Source: Chlorokybus atmophyticus
Taxonomy: Eukaryota; Streptophyta; Chlorokybophyceae; Chlorokybales; Chlorokybaceae
DNA: 46,696 nucleotides
Direction of reading: 5' to 3'
Assembly (NCBI GenBank): GCA_009103225.1
Contig: RHPI01003389.1
Coordinates: 1-46,696 of the forward strand
This document shows, piece after piece, positions 23,684-36,441 of this stretch. The translations under genes and the position numbers were made by a program. Position 1 is the stretch's first letter. Every line of letters starts with the position of its first letter. The notes beneath the pieces are model-generated. The model was not told the DNA's origin, did no database searches, and saw only the letters and a program-made list of their open reading frames with translations.

Positions 23684-23827
23684 GGTCTGTTACAATTTAT
23701 CCAAAATCGTGACAACAAGTGAAAGATAAATTATCATATTATTCATCTCATGTGCATATGTGTGTGCTTTTGTGCTAAGATGCCCAACCAACTCTACCTC
23801 AGCGTTGTTGTTTTTGTCTTTGAAAGC

Positions 23828-24028
23828 GGGGGGGGGGGGGGGNNNNNNNNNNNNNNNNNNNNNNNNNNNNNNNNNNNNNNNNNNNNNNNNNNNNNNNNNN
23901 NNNNNNNNNNNNNNNNNNNNNNNNNNNNNNNNNNNNNNNNNNNNNNNNNNNNNNNNNNNNNNNNNNNNNNNNNNNNNNNNNNNNNNNNNNNNNNNNNNNN
24001 NNNNNNNNNNNNNNNNGGGGGGGGGGGG
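23828..24028. other. Assembly gap flanked by poly-G
   Basis: 174 N bases (23843-24016) sit between 15 G on the left and 12 G on the right. The true sequence and length are unknown. Confidence 0.99.
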
Positions 24029-25496
24029 CTTGGACTTGTACCCATTAGATAATCAAGTAATGACCATATAAAGGGGGCGGTATCGGCTAATACATTACTG
24101 TCTCAACGTTGTGGGCAGTGCAGGCGGCGTGAGATGGTCGTTGTGGCCGACATCTACCAAGTCAGTCATAACAAAGACGACGGTGCTTGATAGGACGGCG
24201 ATACAGTCGTTGGGCTGGCTTAAAGCATAGCAGGTATGCAACTATCAAAAGCCGTGATTGAAAGTGTTGTGTGTGTTAGTAGTTTTGTGTGGAGAACATG
24301 GGTTTTTGCTTGATGTACGCAACGTAAGAGAAGAGCGTTCCGTTCTCTGCGTGCATGTTGTAAGACCAAAGCAACGACCAATACACGTCTGGCGAGTTGT
24401 TCAGTGCGAGTGATACCATTAACAGATTTCATTCACCACATGATCGCATGTCTTTAGGTAATTGGTCATGAGCTTTTTGCCAATGTTGGTGTTGCATAGA
24501 TTTGCACCTTGTTGTGATTTGGAGTATCGATGTGATTGCGCATACAAAATTGACTTACAAGCAAAATACTTATTGAAATGCTGCAGCAAGACGCGCTTGC
24601 CATAAGTAGCACACACATGCACTAGCTTGGTCCCAACCTAGCCAGTCATCACCATGATAAACCTCCCAAGATGATCAACAAGGATCTCAAGCATCTACTT
24701 AGCAAAACCAACACAGACTTGATGATGAGGATCTGACATGTACATGTGATGCCATCCTCTTCATTAACATGTGAACTTGACACATCGTACACTTGACATA
24801 GCGTTCAAGGGTTGTAACGAGCATTTACACTGTCATACTGGCAGCAGACTCAGGCGCATTGCTCCGAGACCATCAAGCGCAACAAGACCATGCCATCATG
24901 GAGCTGCGCAAAACATTGAGGACATGATGACAACGCTTATGTATAGATTGCAGCACCACTCATTGATGACTTGCACCACGGATGATCCGTGCAATGGCAC
25001 ATCGGCAGATGACGTCACTGCTGCAGATCTAGCGCGGCACAACCAATTTGGGCAAGAACAATGTAATATGTATGTGAAGGTTGTTCACTCCAAACTAAAA
25101 AGAGCTCACTGCGTGAAGAGTGGCACAGACGTTGCTTTGAGGTTGATGGCACGCACAGCCACAGCCACGTCTCGGACAATGAGCCTCAACGCGGATAGGG
25201 ATCAGAGAAAGCAGATCAGCAAGTTGTGCATTAGCATCAGATGCATGCCGGTTGTGCATCCATGTTACAAGCACCGGTATAGCTTCATCCTTGGCATGCG
25301 TGGCACGCCCACATGTCAAGTGCCCCACACGTTCTTGCACGTGACTAATACTGTGCAAACATGCAGAGTGCAATATGTTCTCCCTCCCCCCTCTCAACAA
25401 CAACTCCTGTACAACTATTGTTGCCACCACTAGCATGTCGTACCCACTAAGCTTATATGTACAAAGGATCGTCAGCTGGATTGCACACATGCAAAG
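24029..25496. other. Intergenic, no gene recognised
   Basis: The longest open frame (24771-25433, +) has no recognisable family, no low-complexity bias of coding type and no splice context. I do not support it as a gene. Confidence 0.45.
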
Positions 25497-25538
25497 TGTG
25501 TTGATGTGCTGTTGCTATAGCAACAGCACATCAACACA
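25497..25538. repeat. Perfect 42-bp palindrome
   Basis: Two 19-base arms (left arm starts TGTGTTGATGTGC) flank a self-complementary TATA centre, giving a fully palindromic 42-mer with no spacer. It lies in the intergenic space 3' of RRP44. No associated element was recognised. Confidence 0.92.
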
Positions 25539-25599
25539 ACATGCAGGAATGGGCACATACCATGCTTACACTCTACACCAGCGGTTCACCACCGTGCTG

Positions 25600-25691
25600 C
25601 CTGCTCTACCTAACACGCTAAGCCCTTGCCCCATTAGCCGACCAGCCTGCTCTACCTAACACGCTAAGCCCTTGCCCCATTAGCCGACCAG
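25600..25691. repeat. 46-bp unit, two identical tandem copies
   Basis: The unit beginning CCTGCTCTACCTAACACGCT and ending GCCGACCAG is present at 25600-25645 and 25646-25691 with no difference, so the duplication is recent. Confidence 0.95.
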
Positions 25692-26425
25692 CATGCATGG
25701 TGTCCAGCAATTACCTGCACCGTGGCGATGGTGGTTAACGACCAGCCTTCTTCATTGCAATGACAGCAGCAGACTCCAAGGATTCCCCCGCCCTCCTCCA
25801 CACACACAACTCCGCCGCCGCCCACTCCCCGCTCACTCGCTACTGCGGGGCTGCCGACGCTGCCGCTAGGCCGCGATTAGGGCTAGGTCACTTGCAGCAT
25901 GCAAGTGTCACGTCAGCAAGAGATAACGTCGCCTATGCCGTTGCCGTGTGTCGTCTCTGTGCGGAGGTTCTTCCTGGTTGCCGCCTCCACGCAATCACTG
26001 GGTATTTGCATGTTGCTTGGTCACCACGACACCCGCACAGCTGCAGCGGATGTTTTCAGTTCGTCACTCACACAAGTCCACGCTATTGGCCAAAATAATC
26101 ACATATTGCCACAATGTACTGCTGATTCAGCGCGGCCGCAGACAGGCTGCTTCTTGCTGCAGTTGTCTCAAGCCTACATAATGTATTACAATTGGTCTGC
26201 AGGCATTTTGCGCGCGACAGTATTTGTAGCGAGGTTAAGTTTTGGCATGACTCTAGTGAACAGCATCACACCCTCGGTGGTATACCGGCACAGCAAGCAT
26301 GTTCCAGTAGCAACCTTGCATATAGTTGCTACAGTGTGCAGGTGCATTCCCAAGGGCACTTGTTGAACAACAACAAACAGTGCACACGTCCCCCCACTCA
26401 GCACAACAGTGCCACACATCTGTCA
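25692..26425. other. Intergenic, 3' flank of RRP44
   Basis: No coding sequence is supported. Open frames on either strand lack motifs. It should contain the 3' untranslated region of the minus-strand RRP44 gene, whose stop is at 26426-26428. Confidence 0.4.
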
Positions 26426-29400
26426 TTACTTCGTTGTTGAGGTCAATGCCAACATGAGCTTGGGCCTGTTGGGCTGCGGTTCTTGCACGGAGATGTTGAT
26501 GGTGAGTGTGTCAAAGACTCGGAAGGCAATTTTTCCGTCTTTGGAAACGACCGTCTGCCTCTCCTCGTCAAGAGTGAAGTCATCGGTTACAGCCGCTTCT
26601 CCTTTGCTCTTTGCATGCGGAGTCACGTAGATCGGACCCTCTATACCGTACTTTGGCACAAACACGATGATGCCGTTGGTTCGCACTTTGATCACACGCG
26701 CGTCGGCATCCACAGACCTGCCCAAAGAAGGGGATCATGAGCATGCAACTTTGTTGCGGATGACACGCATACTATTGTCATTGTGTGTAAGTGAAAGCCC
26801 ATACTTGTTGCGGAAGAAGATCAATGTGTGCAGTTGCACCGAGGCTCTTCCCGCCATCTGGGCATTGCGATGCCGGACATTGATCCCTGCCAAGAAATGC
26901 AATAACAAAGAGCTGAGCTGCAACACAACATGGTTGCGGAGTCGTCGTGTTACTACAATAGGATACATACCATTGCAGAGTTCCCGCATGAAGTTGCGGT
27001 CTCTCAGTCTGTCATAGAGCGCCTCCAGCTGTATGGAAGCTGCCAACAACCTATGGACCACAACGTCTGCACGCAAGACTGCACGTCAACAACAAGCAGC
27101 AACGCAGGGTAGCCCCACAACACACTTGGCCTTTGGTCTGTTCTCAGCAACATAGAGACCCAACCACACTTGGCCAATATGACGAACTGCACTTGACTCC
27201 CACCTGCGTATCTGCGAATGGGCGACGTGAAGTGCGTGTACAACGGCGTGGCAAGTCCATAATGATACATTTCCGGCGGAGTGATGTCGCCGCTGGCAAA
27301 GTACACCGCCTGAGTCATGCACCGCGTAGCAAGGATGCGTATCATCTTGTTGAAGTAGCCATCCGACATCTGTGGACAGCAGGCACTTCCAGTAAGAAAC
27401 ACACAATTTATACGCTTAAGTCACAACTCTATGCAATTAAGCTGCACACAAAAACACATTACATGTTGCCAACATTACAGTGCACCTGTGCTTGGTCCAG
27501 CGACTCGGCCAGCACTTTTGAGTTCTCCACATCGAGGTTGATGCCAATGGCACGTGCGGCCTTGAGCAGCGGCTCGAACATTTGCGGGGTGGGCGTGGGG
27601 TGGCGTCGCAGCAGGCTGCACGCGGGGAAGTGCTGCAGAACCTTCTCCGCCACCGTGATGTTGGCTAGAAGCATGAACTCCTCCACCATCTGGTTTGCTT
27701 CGCGCACCTGGTACATGCCTGCAGGTGATGCGTGTGATGTGACCTGTGAGACGACTGATGCATGTACATGCAAGCATGTGCGAGGTTGTGTACGCACCAA
27801 CGTCGAGGGGATCGAGAGTCTCGGTGTCCACCTCGAACTTGACTTCCGGTGATGCAAGCGTAAGAGCGCCACGGTCTACTCGCCTTTGTCGCAGTATCTG
27901 CATAGTGGAACTGCAACAATGAGATGATGGGGAGTTGATGGTGGTGCACGCGAAAACTACCTTTGCCACGGCGTTCATTCTCCTCAACGCCATCGTGGTG
28001 TCATCCGACAAGCGAGCATCATCCATGCGCGCCTGTACCACAGCAGCTTTTATCAACAAGCAGTGATGCTGCAACACACAAACATTGGCTTTCCTTCCCG
28101 GCAACCATTCACACCTGAGCCTCGGCATATGAAAAGGCATGGTTTGAGCGGATGATACTCTTGGTGAAAGACGTGTCTAGGATGTGCCCGTCCGGAGTCA
28201 TCTCCTGCTCGCACAATGCACATGAGATGTGAATAACACAAGCAAGCGTACTCCTCCGCAACAACGCCAACCAAAACTCGTATGCCTTACCCAAAGCACA
28301 GAGAAAGCAAAGCGCTCCACGTCCGCGCGCAGCGAGCATATGTCTTCCGTCAAAGCTTTCGGCAACATGTCGATGCGGCGTTCGACAAGGTAAACAGACG
28401 TGCCACGCTCGGAGGCCTCCGTGTCCATGGCCGTTCCCGGAAGCACAAAGTTTGTCACGTCCGCTATGTGGACTCCAACCGAGTAGTTGCCGCCGGGCAA
28501 GAGCTGCAGATGCAGCGCATCGTCTATGTCTTTGCATCCTGGGAAGCAAGTTCGCTGTTAGCGATGATAACTCAACAAGCAAGTGCACCACATGTACAGG
28601 ATAGCTAAGCTGTGCAACCTGGAGGATCCACACTGAACACAAGGATGTCGCGCAAGTCTTTGCGCTTTGGGTCGGAGTACGCCTCGGCCGGCACGCTCCA
28701 AGGCAGTGGTGGGACGCATTCCATAACAGCAGGCGCAAACGGCCGGGTGTTGATGTCATTCTCTATCAACAAAACCTGCAAAGCCAAGGACACAAGGGCT
28801 TGAAAATGTCTTCGACCACAGAGGCAAAGCAAAAACATTCATACCTCTGTTTCGGTCTCTCGATCACCTATCTTACCGAGCGTCCTGACATAGTGACCAC
28901 TTGGATACATCGAGGTGCGATCCCAAGTGTCAATAGAGACCACGATGCGCTTATCTGCCAAACTCTCAGCCTGCATGCAAACAGGCCAGTCAGACTGCCC
29001 TTTGCAAAACGTTTGCAAGCTCTGCAAGCATGGCGTACTTGCTTCGTGTGGATACGAATTTTGGGTATACTTCGCTCAACCGACATGAACAAGACTGCTT
29101 GCGTTGCTCCGCCCCCTTTGCCAGGCGGTTCTATTGAGCCACAGTAACTGGACATCATCAAGCACACACTGAGTTGAGAACACCATGGCTTGGCATGCAG
29201 TGTGAACATGCAGTGCACGCACGAGAACCCGCAAACTTACGGCCTCCAGTTGCGCTTCAAGATGCCAACAACGCGTCCCGTAGGCCGCTTTCCAGCTCGA
29301 GGCACTATTGGCGCATCGGACACAGTAGGAGCAATAGTCACTTCGTCCACACTGCCGCCACTCCCGCTGCTTCTGTTCTCCTCACTCTCCTCATCCTCTT

Positions 29401-31843
29401 CGTGTGCCTCTCTAAACACAGTGGAGTCGCCAAGCCATTGAGACTCCGGGAGCAGCTCCACGGCCACAATGTCGCCGTTGATGGCACGGTTCATGGGCTC
29501 GCGCCCTCGGATGAGGATGTCGTGGCCCACGCTGTCGCTGCCCACGTATGCCTCGTACGAGTTGTACGGGTTCACGCGCAGGGAGCCCTGATGATACTTG
29601 CCGGCACGAAGGCCGGCCGTAATCTCCGACATGGGCTTATGCTGCAAAAGCAAGGCACAGATCAGTACTAACCAACTCACCGACTGGCACAAAAAGCTTC
29701 AGTATGCTGCTCCTTGCCTCCTCGTACAGGATGCGCTTCTTGTTGGGTCTATTGTCCACGTCCATCGGCTCAGCATTGCCGTCTTGCTCGGCGCTGGCGG
29801 CTCCGGCGACCAAGTCCACGAGCTCCGGGACATCCTTCCTGGAGGCAGCGTACTGCAGCACTGAGCGCAAGTACCATCACTTACTCACAAACAATTTGAA
29901 CGCTTCAACTAAGACAACATCACTCTTTTCTGCAAATGTACTGGACTGCACGATGACCACACATGCAACTACCGCTCATTGCAAAGGTGATACCTGTTTT
30001 TGTAGACACTCCTTCCTCCCGAGCGCGCCTTGCATTATCGACATCGTTCGTTATTAATAGCACTCGCCTGCCGGGAAGATGCTTCTCATACCATGCTGTC
30101 GCTACTCTGATAGCTGTGGCACTTTGCAAGTGAGCCTCTTATGGCTATATGTGTCATGTGGTGACTGTCTGATAACGAAGGATGCACAGGCACTTTTTAA
30201 GCAACATTTGCAATGCCTTCCGTCATGCCTTACCTCTGTCATTGCGATCGTTTGGTGACTCGCCTGCAAGTGGTGTAATGTACGTCTCCCTGCAGCAATT
30301 GTCAGTGAAAATATAATGGACACACAACACCGTTGGCCAAGCCGCATTGCGAGACGCATGCGCATGTTACGACAGTTCTGTGATAGATTGGCCATTCATG
30401 CCTTAGTGCCACGTCTAGTAGCTGGCTTACTTGTGGTGCTCATTAGCAAACACGAAAAAGCGCCGTTGCGGGTTGGCAATCAGCGCCCGCAGCCTGTTGT
30501 ACGTGCTTGTGTTGCGATGTTTGGCTTCCTCCAATACAATAGAGAGCACAATCACATCCTCAATTGCCGCGTGTTCCAGAAAGTCCATCTAGACACGGGC
30601 AAGTTGAAACAATCAACATGAAAACCATGTAACATCACCACAACAGATAGTGCTTGTGTACCAGCCTGCTGAGCCTGACTTGAAAAAAATGGGGATACAA
30701 GCAACAGGCAAACACGCTATGACTGTAGTACCTGCTGGAGAACGACATTGGTGTCTACCACCAAGTACTGCGATGTGCTCTCTACCCCAAGGCGTGCAGC
30801 TGTTCTGTCGCATACGCGGCATAGAGGAGAGCCGCACGCTATGTCATCCCGCAAGTAGTGCTCTTTAACAACCTAAAAGGCTGCATGTAAGCCATGCAGC
30901 ACAGCCTGTGCAACAGTCAAACTGTTCTAATGGGACAGCATAGTGCGGTTGTCCATGCATCAGTCTGCTTCACCCACGGCTGAGATTTGTCTAGATGCAA
31001 TGCTTTGCTGCCGCAGGGCAGCCAGCTAGGCTGTCATCAGCAATTAACAGGCTCCAAGGGACCAATGCAATCACCGGTGATTGGCCGCAGGCTAGTTTTC
31101 ACATGCAACCTACGTACACAAGAAACTGTGCTCGCACCTAGTTACACGCAGCGCTGCATACATGTGCGTTGCGCACATGTGTGCAGCACTACATATTCTG
31201 CATGAACACACGCTTATATAAAGCATGCTTCTGCATGTCCATACGCAGCATGTGTGCTATATGCATGTACACATGCACCCATATTTTGCTGAGCACCCGC
31301 ACTTATGTAGGAATGTGACAATACAAGCGTGAGAACCGTTAGAGCTAGCATGATCTGGACATGTAGCCCAACGGTTGCACTGCCGCTTGTGTACCAAGTG
31401 CAATGCTCAACAACTATGCGGTGATCTTGGTGCAAGCATGCGCTGTGCTGGAGCGACTCACAAACTTGATTGTTATTGATATGTTTTATCACAGTGTCAT
31501 TCAGTGCAGTGATACTGTTGTAATGTTTGATTGCTTGACTTTTGGGTTCTACACTGGCGTGCTACGCGCCTACTAGTTTAAGCTGCTCAGGTGAGCATGC
31601 AACAACTTGCTATTGGGCGGCGCACAAAACCCATGCAAAACTCTGATCTTCGCTTCGCTTGCCAACAAGCTGGTAATTGCAAGCGAAACAAGCAGCAGCT
31701 TGCATGCGTGCTTATTTTTGAAACGTGGGGCGCTTTATTGCCATGACAGCTGCATGCTCTGCCTGGGACAACAACGCGAAACGTCGTACCTTGACGACTT
31801 TTCCTCCTCGCGTCTTCTTGACGAACGCCTTTGAGTGCAGCAT
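26426..31843 (-). CDS. RRP44: Exosome nuclease RRP44/DIS3
   Basis: Catalytic subunit of the RNA exosome (3'-5' exonuclease plus PIN endonuclease). Nineteen exons keep frame to 954 residues: 31843-31790, 30872-30732, 30588-30431, 30289-30234, 30113-29973, 29860-29718, 29641-29241, 29147-29039, 28970-28845, 28775-28619, 28538-28291, 28204-28115, 28032-27961, 27897-27798, 27718-27486, 27369-27204, 27066-26971, 26886-26805, 26717-26426. The order is: N-terminal [12 protein letters not shown]; the CR3 cysteines in [13 protein letters not shown] with [24 protein letters not shown] and [10 protein letters not shown] (acidic site intact); cold-shock domains; RNB with [13 protein letters not shown] (metal-binding Asp residues intact) and [11 protein letters not shown]; and a C-terminal S1 region. 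Exon 6 ends at YEE with a GC donor (GAG|GCAAGG), so that intron is GC-AG. The exon 5/6 boundary is the least certain. It shares a ~440-base upstream region with CCDA. Confidence 0.95.
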
Positions 31844-32286
31844 GCCTGGTTCCCACAATCCTCTCCGTTGCCCACACCGCCGCCGCCGCCGCCGCCGCCG
31901 CCGCTGGCAATTTCCCTCGCCAGAAGCCCTAACTGCGCAACTCGCCAAGCGTATTCAAGTTACGAACGCAGCAATCATGTGCACATGCCTGACCGTCAGA
32001 TGGGACACGCCTCTGTTTGATGGTGTCGATGTGTCTACGTGGAAGCTTGAGGGCTCAGCACGGAACTCTGCACAATGCACACATTTCTCCATTCAGCATT
32101 GTTACCGGCCTGGACTTTGGTGGTAGCGGCGGCGGCATTGGCGGCGGCGGTGGTGCCGTAGTAACACTTGCAGTGCGTGTTGCTTACCAAGCTTGTTCGT
32201 TAGCCTTGGAACTTGTCTTGTGAGTGTGGCCACTTCGCTGCGTGGTGTTTGTTGCCCGGTGTGCGACCAAGTGGCCAAGCGTGCAG
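31844..32286. promoter_or_regulatory. Shared upstream region of RRP44 and CCDA
   Basis: The two start codons face away from each other 443 bases apart. The interval carries a (CCG)n tract at about 31877-31902 next to the RRP44 start and a GGCGG-rich stretch near 32125-32155. A bidirectional promoter is likely from the layout. No specific factor site was identified. Confidence 0.55.
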
Positions 32287-33894
32287 ATGGCGAGCGTTTG
32301 CTGCGTCGCAGCTTCCACTTGTGTCGCAAGCACAAGCACCAGCGCAAATCCAAGCGTTAGAGGCGACCAAACTACCCGCAGGAGGAGAGCAAGTGTCCAG
32401 CACACAGCCAATCTCAGCAGGAAGCATGCTGCTGAGGTCAGTGACAATGTGAGTGTTTCCTGCATTGCGGTTGGTGGCTTTGTCTCCGCAACAACTGCAA
32501 CAGTTGCTTAGCAACCGCCCTGAGTACACTAAGCTTGCTAATGATTGGTGTTTGTTTGGAACCAGTCTCCTAAGGAGCATGTTCAATTGACCCCGAGCAC
32601 GACTTCCGCCCAACAACAACGACACCCCGCATTGCTAGCATCCACACTGCCGCTTGCAGGCAGCTTGGGCTCGCTGCTCCTACTCCCTGACCATGCACAG
32701 GTACGGGATTATCACACCGATAACACTAAGTCACTTGTTTGAGTTTAGCAGAACCTGCAAGACATTGTGCTGACGAGCTGAGATGAAGTCTGGACTTGTG
32801 CTGGTGTGCAGGCTGCAACAGTAGCAGAGCAGCTTTACGCCGCTTCGCAGTACGCCGACTCGCTGGTGTCAGAGCAATTGGCTCACTTGTCTCCCGCTAG
32901 CGCCGGCGCCATCTTCCTGGCGGGCTTGCTCACAAGTCTCAGCCCGTGCACGCTATCTGTTCTCCCCCTCACCATCGGTTACATCGGCGGGAGCAGCAGG
33001 GGTGAGAAGGGTTCAAGGTGGGCGCTGGCGGGGGATGCGACGGCATTTGCGGGCGGGCTTGCCACAATGCTCGCGATGCTAGGAGTTGCTGCAGCGTTCG
33101 CAGGGAAGGCTTATGGACAGAATGTTTCGGCCTCGGGGCTCCCTGTCGTTGTGTCCTTCATTGCAATTCTCATGGGACTCAACCTGCTGGAGGTATGTGC
33201 AGGTGGTGGTGTAAGAAGCATGTGTGGTGTTGAGACACATGTGTTGCAACACACTGTGCTGGTTGCAAAGCATTGCTCAATGTATGTTGCTGCGAGCAGG
33301 TGCTGCCACTGCAGCTGCCTTCGTTTCTTGCTGATGTGGACATTAGAAAGAGTGCTGCGGGACTACCTAAGCGTAAGTGACACGCTGTGCAGTATCAAGC
33401 TGTCAAGCATTACACTGCTCATCCATGCATACCAACATGTTGCCTGTTGCGTCTCATGCAGCTGTGCAAGCATACTTGGCCGGCCTCACCTTCGCCCTCG
33501 CCGCATCTCCCTGCAGCACACCTGTGTTGGCTACGCTATTAGCGTATGTGGCTTCATCGGGGGTAAGCAGACCTACGCATGCATGCATGCACTCACACTT
33601 CCCCACCCACGCGCACCTGCTCCCAAACAGACAGAGAAACATCTGTTGGTATGCATTCTCATGCGCGCATGCTACTCCTTGCAGGACCCTTTGCTGGGCG
33701 GTGCGCTGCTGCTGGCTTACACGTCCGGCTATGTGGCGCCGCTGCTCGTGGCCGCAACGTTCACAGGCGCGCTTAAGCAGCTGCTCTCTCTGCGGCAGTT
33801 CTCGGCATGGGTGACGCCCGCCAGCGGGGCGCTGCTCGTGGCGGGCGGGATATTCACACTCCTGGATCGCACGCTACCTGCTGGCGTGTTCTGA
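32287..33894 (+). CDS. CCDA: Plastid cytochrome c biogenesis protein CCDA
   Basis: Six exons, 32287-32436, 32566-32700, 32812-33192, 33300-33372, 33462-33562 and 33685-33894, join in frame to 349 residues. CcdA-family thylakoid membrane proteins pass reducing equivalents from stroma to lumen for cytochrome c and b6f haem attachment. Exon 1 encodes a transit-like peptide ([20 protein letters not shown] then an RRRR stretch). The mature part has the two signature redox cysteines, in [18 protein letters not shown] and [17 protein letters not shown], and about six hydrophobic segments, ending [11 protein letters not shown]. Length and motif order fit plant and algal CCDA. The first two exons were chosen by transit-peptide composition and phase, so they are less certain than exons 3-6. 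It is divergent from RRP44. Confidence 0.92.
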
Positions 33895-35177
33895 GTACTG
33901 ATGATGATGCGCAGAGCACCTTGCAAATAGCATCAGTTCTGGCACATTCGCCAAAGACGAAGTGAAGTGATGTGCAAGCACTTGCACTGTAGGCGTGATC
34001 ATTTGGCTGCTAAAAGCTGTGCATTGATACGGCCTATATAACAGGTCGACATTTTATCGGTTTTGCTGCTGTGAGTGTAGGTATGAGACGCAAAGAACAG
34101 CGCCATTATTACTAGCATCACTATGATAACTATCACGTCAGCTGCATGGCTGCAGTGCTCGCAGTACTGTTATCCAGTTCCCTTGTTGTGCGGTAAATGG
34201 TGAGGTGGCCTGGATGCAGCATGGCACACAACCTAGGGAGCCTGAGACAATTGTCAATTTGATTGTACACAAGATATTATGCCTCATATGCTGCATGCAA
34301 GGGGTGTCATTCACAACTATGCACACGGGGGCATTTACTACAGGCACACAGCTGATGCGCCGGTTGTAAATGCCGGAGTGATTGTGTGCATTGCATGCGT
34401 GCCTAATAGCACGTCATATATCCTGTACACCACACAGTATGTTATATCCACCACCGGGCTACACCACCTACACTACTACTACTCTACTCACCTTCCCCGT
34501 TAGTCACAAATGCGTGCCAATGTCAAAGTCAATCACCTGTACAGCGTGCAGCGTGCACACACCCATTTGCGACTTCATACCCAAGTTCGCAAAGTTGTAT
34601 CCTTGTCAGTTGGCAAATGAAATGCTCTCAGCAAGTGTCTCGGCTCACGCCATGCTTGTGGCAGGGATAAGACTTCTTGCGAGGGAGCTGCACCAACACC
34701 TTGCCTAACTGCAGTGACACTCGAGTACTAACGTAAAACGCCATGCTGATCAAGTTCATTCCATTCTATGTAGAAGTACATACAAACCACAATACTCCAT
34801 TCGCATTACCTATACACTGTCAATGTAAGCACATCCAGTCGCAACCTTCAAGCTCGCTGTCAGCACAGGTGGATACCCTTGTCGTGCACAGCTGCCTGTC
34901 ATGCATAGCCAATGCCCGTAGCATCCTCCACAGACCCAACCCCCAGGCCATCAGCAACAAAGTACGCAGACTCGCCACTAGTAGAATAGACCCAAGCAAC
35001 TGCCCGCAATTCCCTTCAAGGTGATAGCTGGCGAGTGCTCAGCGCACATCATACTGCACCATACATGCTGTGAGCGGCGGGGAGTTGCGGTAACCATGTA
35101 CATGGGCATGAGCCCTCTGCTGCATTGTGTGTGCTTGTAGCAACTTACAGGCATGATACCTGTATACTATTTTGCGC
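33895..35177. other. Intergenic between convergent 3' ends
   Basis: It lies between the CCDA stop and the stop of the minus-strand Tim17-family gene. Open frames such as 34382-34708 and 34743-35024 have no recognised motifs. No RNA gene or repeat was seen. Confidence 0.45.
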
Positions 35178-36441
35178 TCAATTGTTCTCCGTGCTCGCTG
35201 CTAGTTTAGGGTATGGATACCGCTCTTGCTGCCGGTCAGATGGCGCAAGCTTCCCGCCCGTCACGTCAAACAACAAGGACGCTGCTGCCAGCGCCGCCGC
35301 GCACCCAACACCCGCCCCTAAGCGCCCAACTGCAAAAAAAAATAAAATCACCAACGGTCACAACATGACAACCTATGAACAGTGCTGCTGTATAACAACT
35401 GCATAGCTAGAGAGTGAGCGCGTACTGCGAAAACCCATGAGTGCACCGGCAGCGACACCGCCCGCAGCACCGTTCCAAAGGTCCTTCTTCCCTCGTAGCT
35501 CTTCTAGAGCGCAATCGGTCGCCGTGTACGCTGCACCAACTGCAGCAAATGTAAGAGCAGCAGAACCCATCACTGTTCCGGTTCTCCTCAGAGCCGGCCA
35601 GGGCTGCGCAATGCAAAAACATTAGTCAAAACACTTGCAGAAGCACATGCTGTCAGAAGAACATGCTCCAAGTATTAATCTGCACACAGGACACAGAAAA
35701 CAAGAGACGCTCGACTGATTGACGCATCATGCAATGTGCTAGCAATGCATGGCTGTCAGGAAAGCGCTAGAGCCTATTCAAACGCTCATTCAGTGGCAAG
35801 ACAGCCTCACTACCGAAATGTACCATAGCATGATTGCGCTTGATTATATGCCCTGAGATAATGACGGCACAGAGTGCAGTGGAGCATCGCAGTGCCCTAC
35901 AGCGTGGAATCACCAATGCATGCAATGTGAACAACCTTGCTTTTCAACTCAACACATCTACTTGTAACAACTATGAAGGCAAGGCTTAACAGAACGTCTC
36001 GCAGCTGGTACTAGTGCATTGTAGTAACAAGCGATTATTTGTCAACGTCATGTAAAAGCTACGGAGTATTCCGCTGTAAGACAGCACACTGCAGCACAAC
36101 CTGATGTTACTTGAGAGACTCGCAGACAAGCAATCACAGGGGCACATTACCTGGTTTTTGTACACAGTAGGGACATCCCTCCAGGTAGCGTCCACGGCAC
36201 CCACAACGGCTCCAAACACGCCGCTCACCGTTGCAGCGGTGGCAGTCTTCGTTAGACACGAGGCATCGGCAGGGTCCTGCACCATGTTGCTCGCCTCGTA
36301 ACACCAGCGCCCCCCTCCCGACCCTCCCCCGGCCCCACCTCCGCCGCCTCCCCGACCGCTGCCGCTGGCCTGGTCTAGGTCAGTCTTGTGCTGCCCAGGC
36401 TTAGGGTTTCCCAAGATTCGAGCTACCGCATGCAGACGCAT
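35178..36441 (-). CDS. Tim17/Tim22/Tim23-family membrane protein (complex I B14.7-like)
   Basis: Three exons, 36441-36151, 35603-35426 and 35329-35178, join in frame to 206 residues. After a 40-residue Gly-rich, low-complexity N-terminal part the protein has four small-residue hydrophobic segments: TATAATVSGVFGAVVGAVDA, VMGSAALTFAAVGAAYTATD, AAGGVAAGALMGF and LGAGVGCAAALAAASLLFD. CALEELRGKKDLWNGAAGG between segments two and three is the family signature loop. This family includes mitochondrial import channel subunits, complex I B14.7/NDUFA11 and plastid-envelope PRAT proteins. I favour the B14.7-like branch from this loop, without certainty. The third exon follows a T-rich acceptor and was found by phase and hydrophobicity. 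Divergent from CHD1. Confidence 0.83.

Noticed and set aside
24771-25433. A 220-residue open frame in the intergenic region 3' of RRP44
   Set aside because: There is no recognisable motif, no splice or promoter context, and the composition is not clearly coding.
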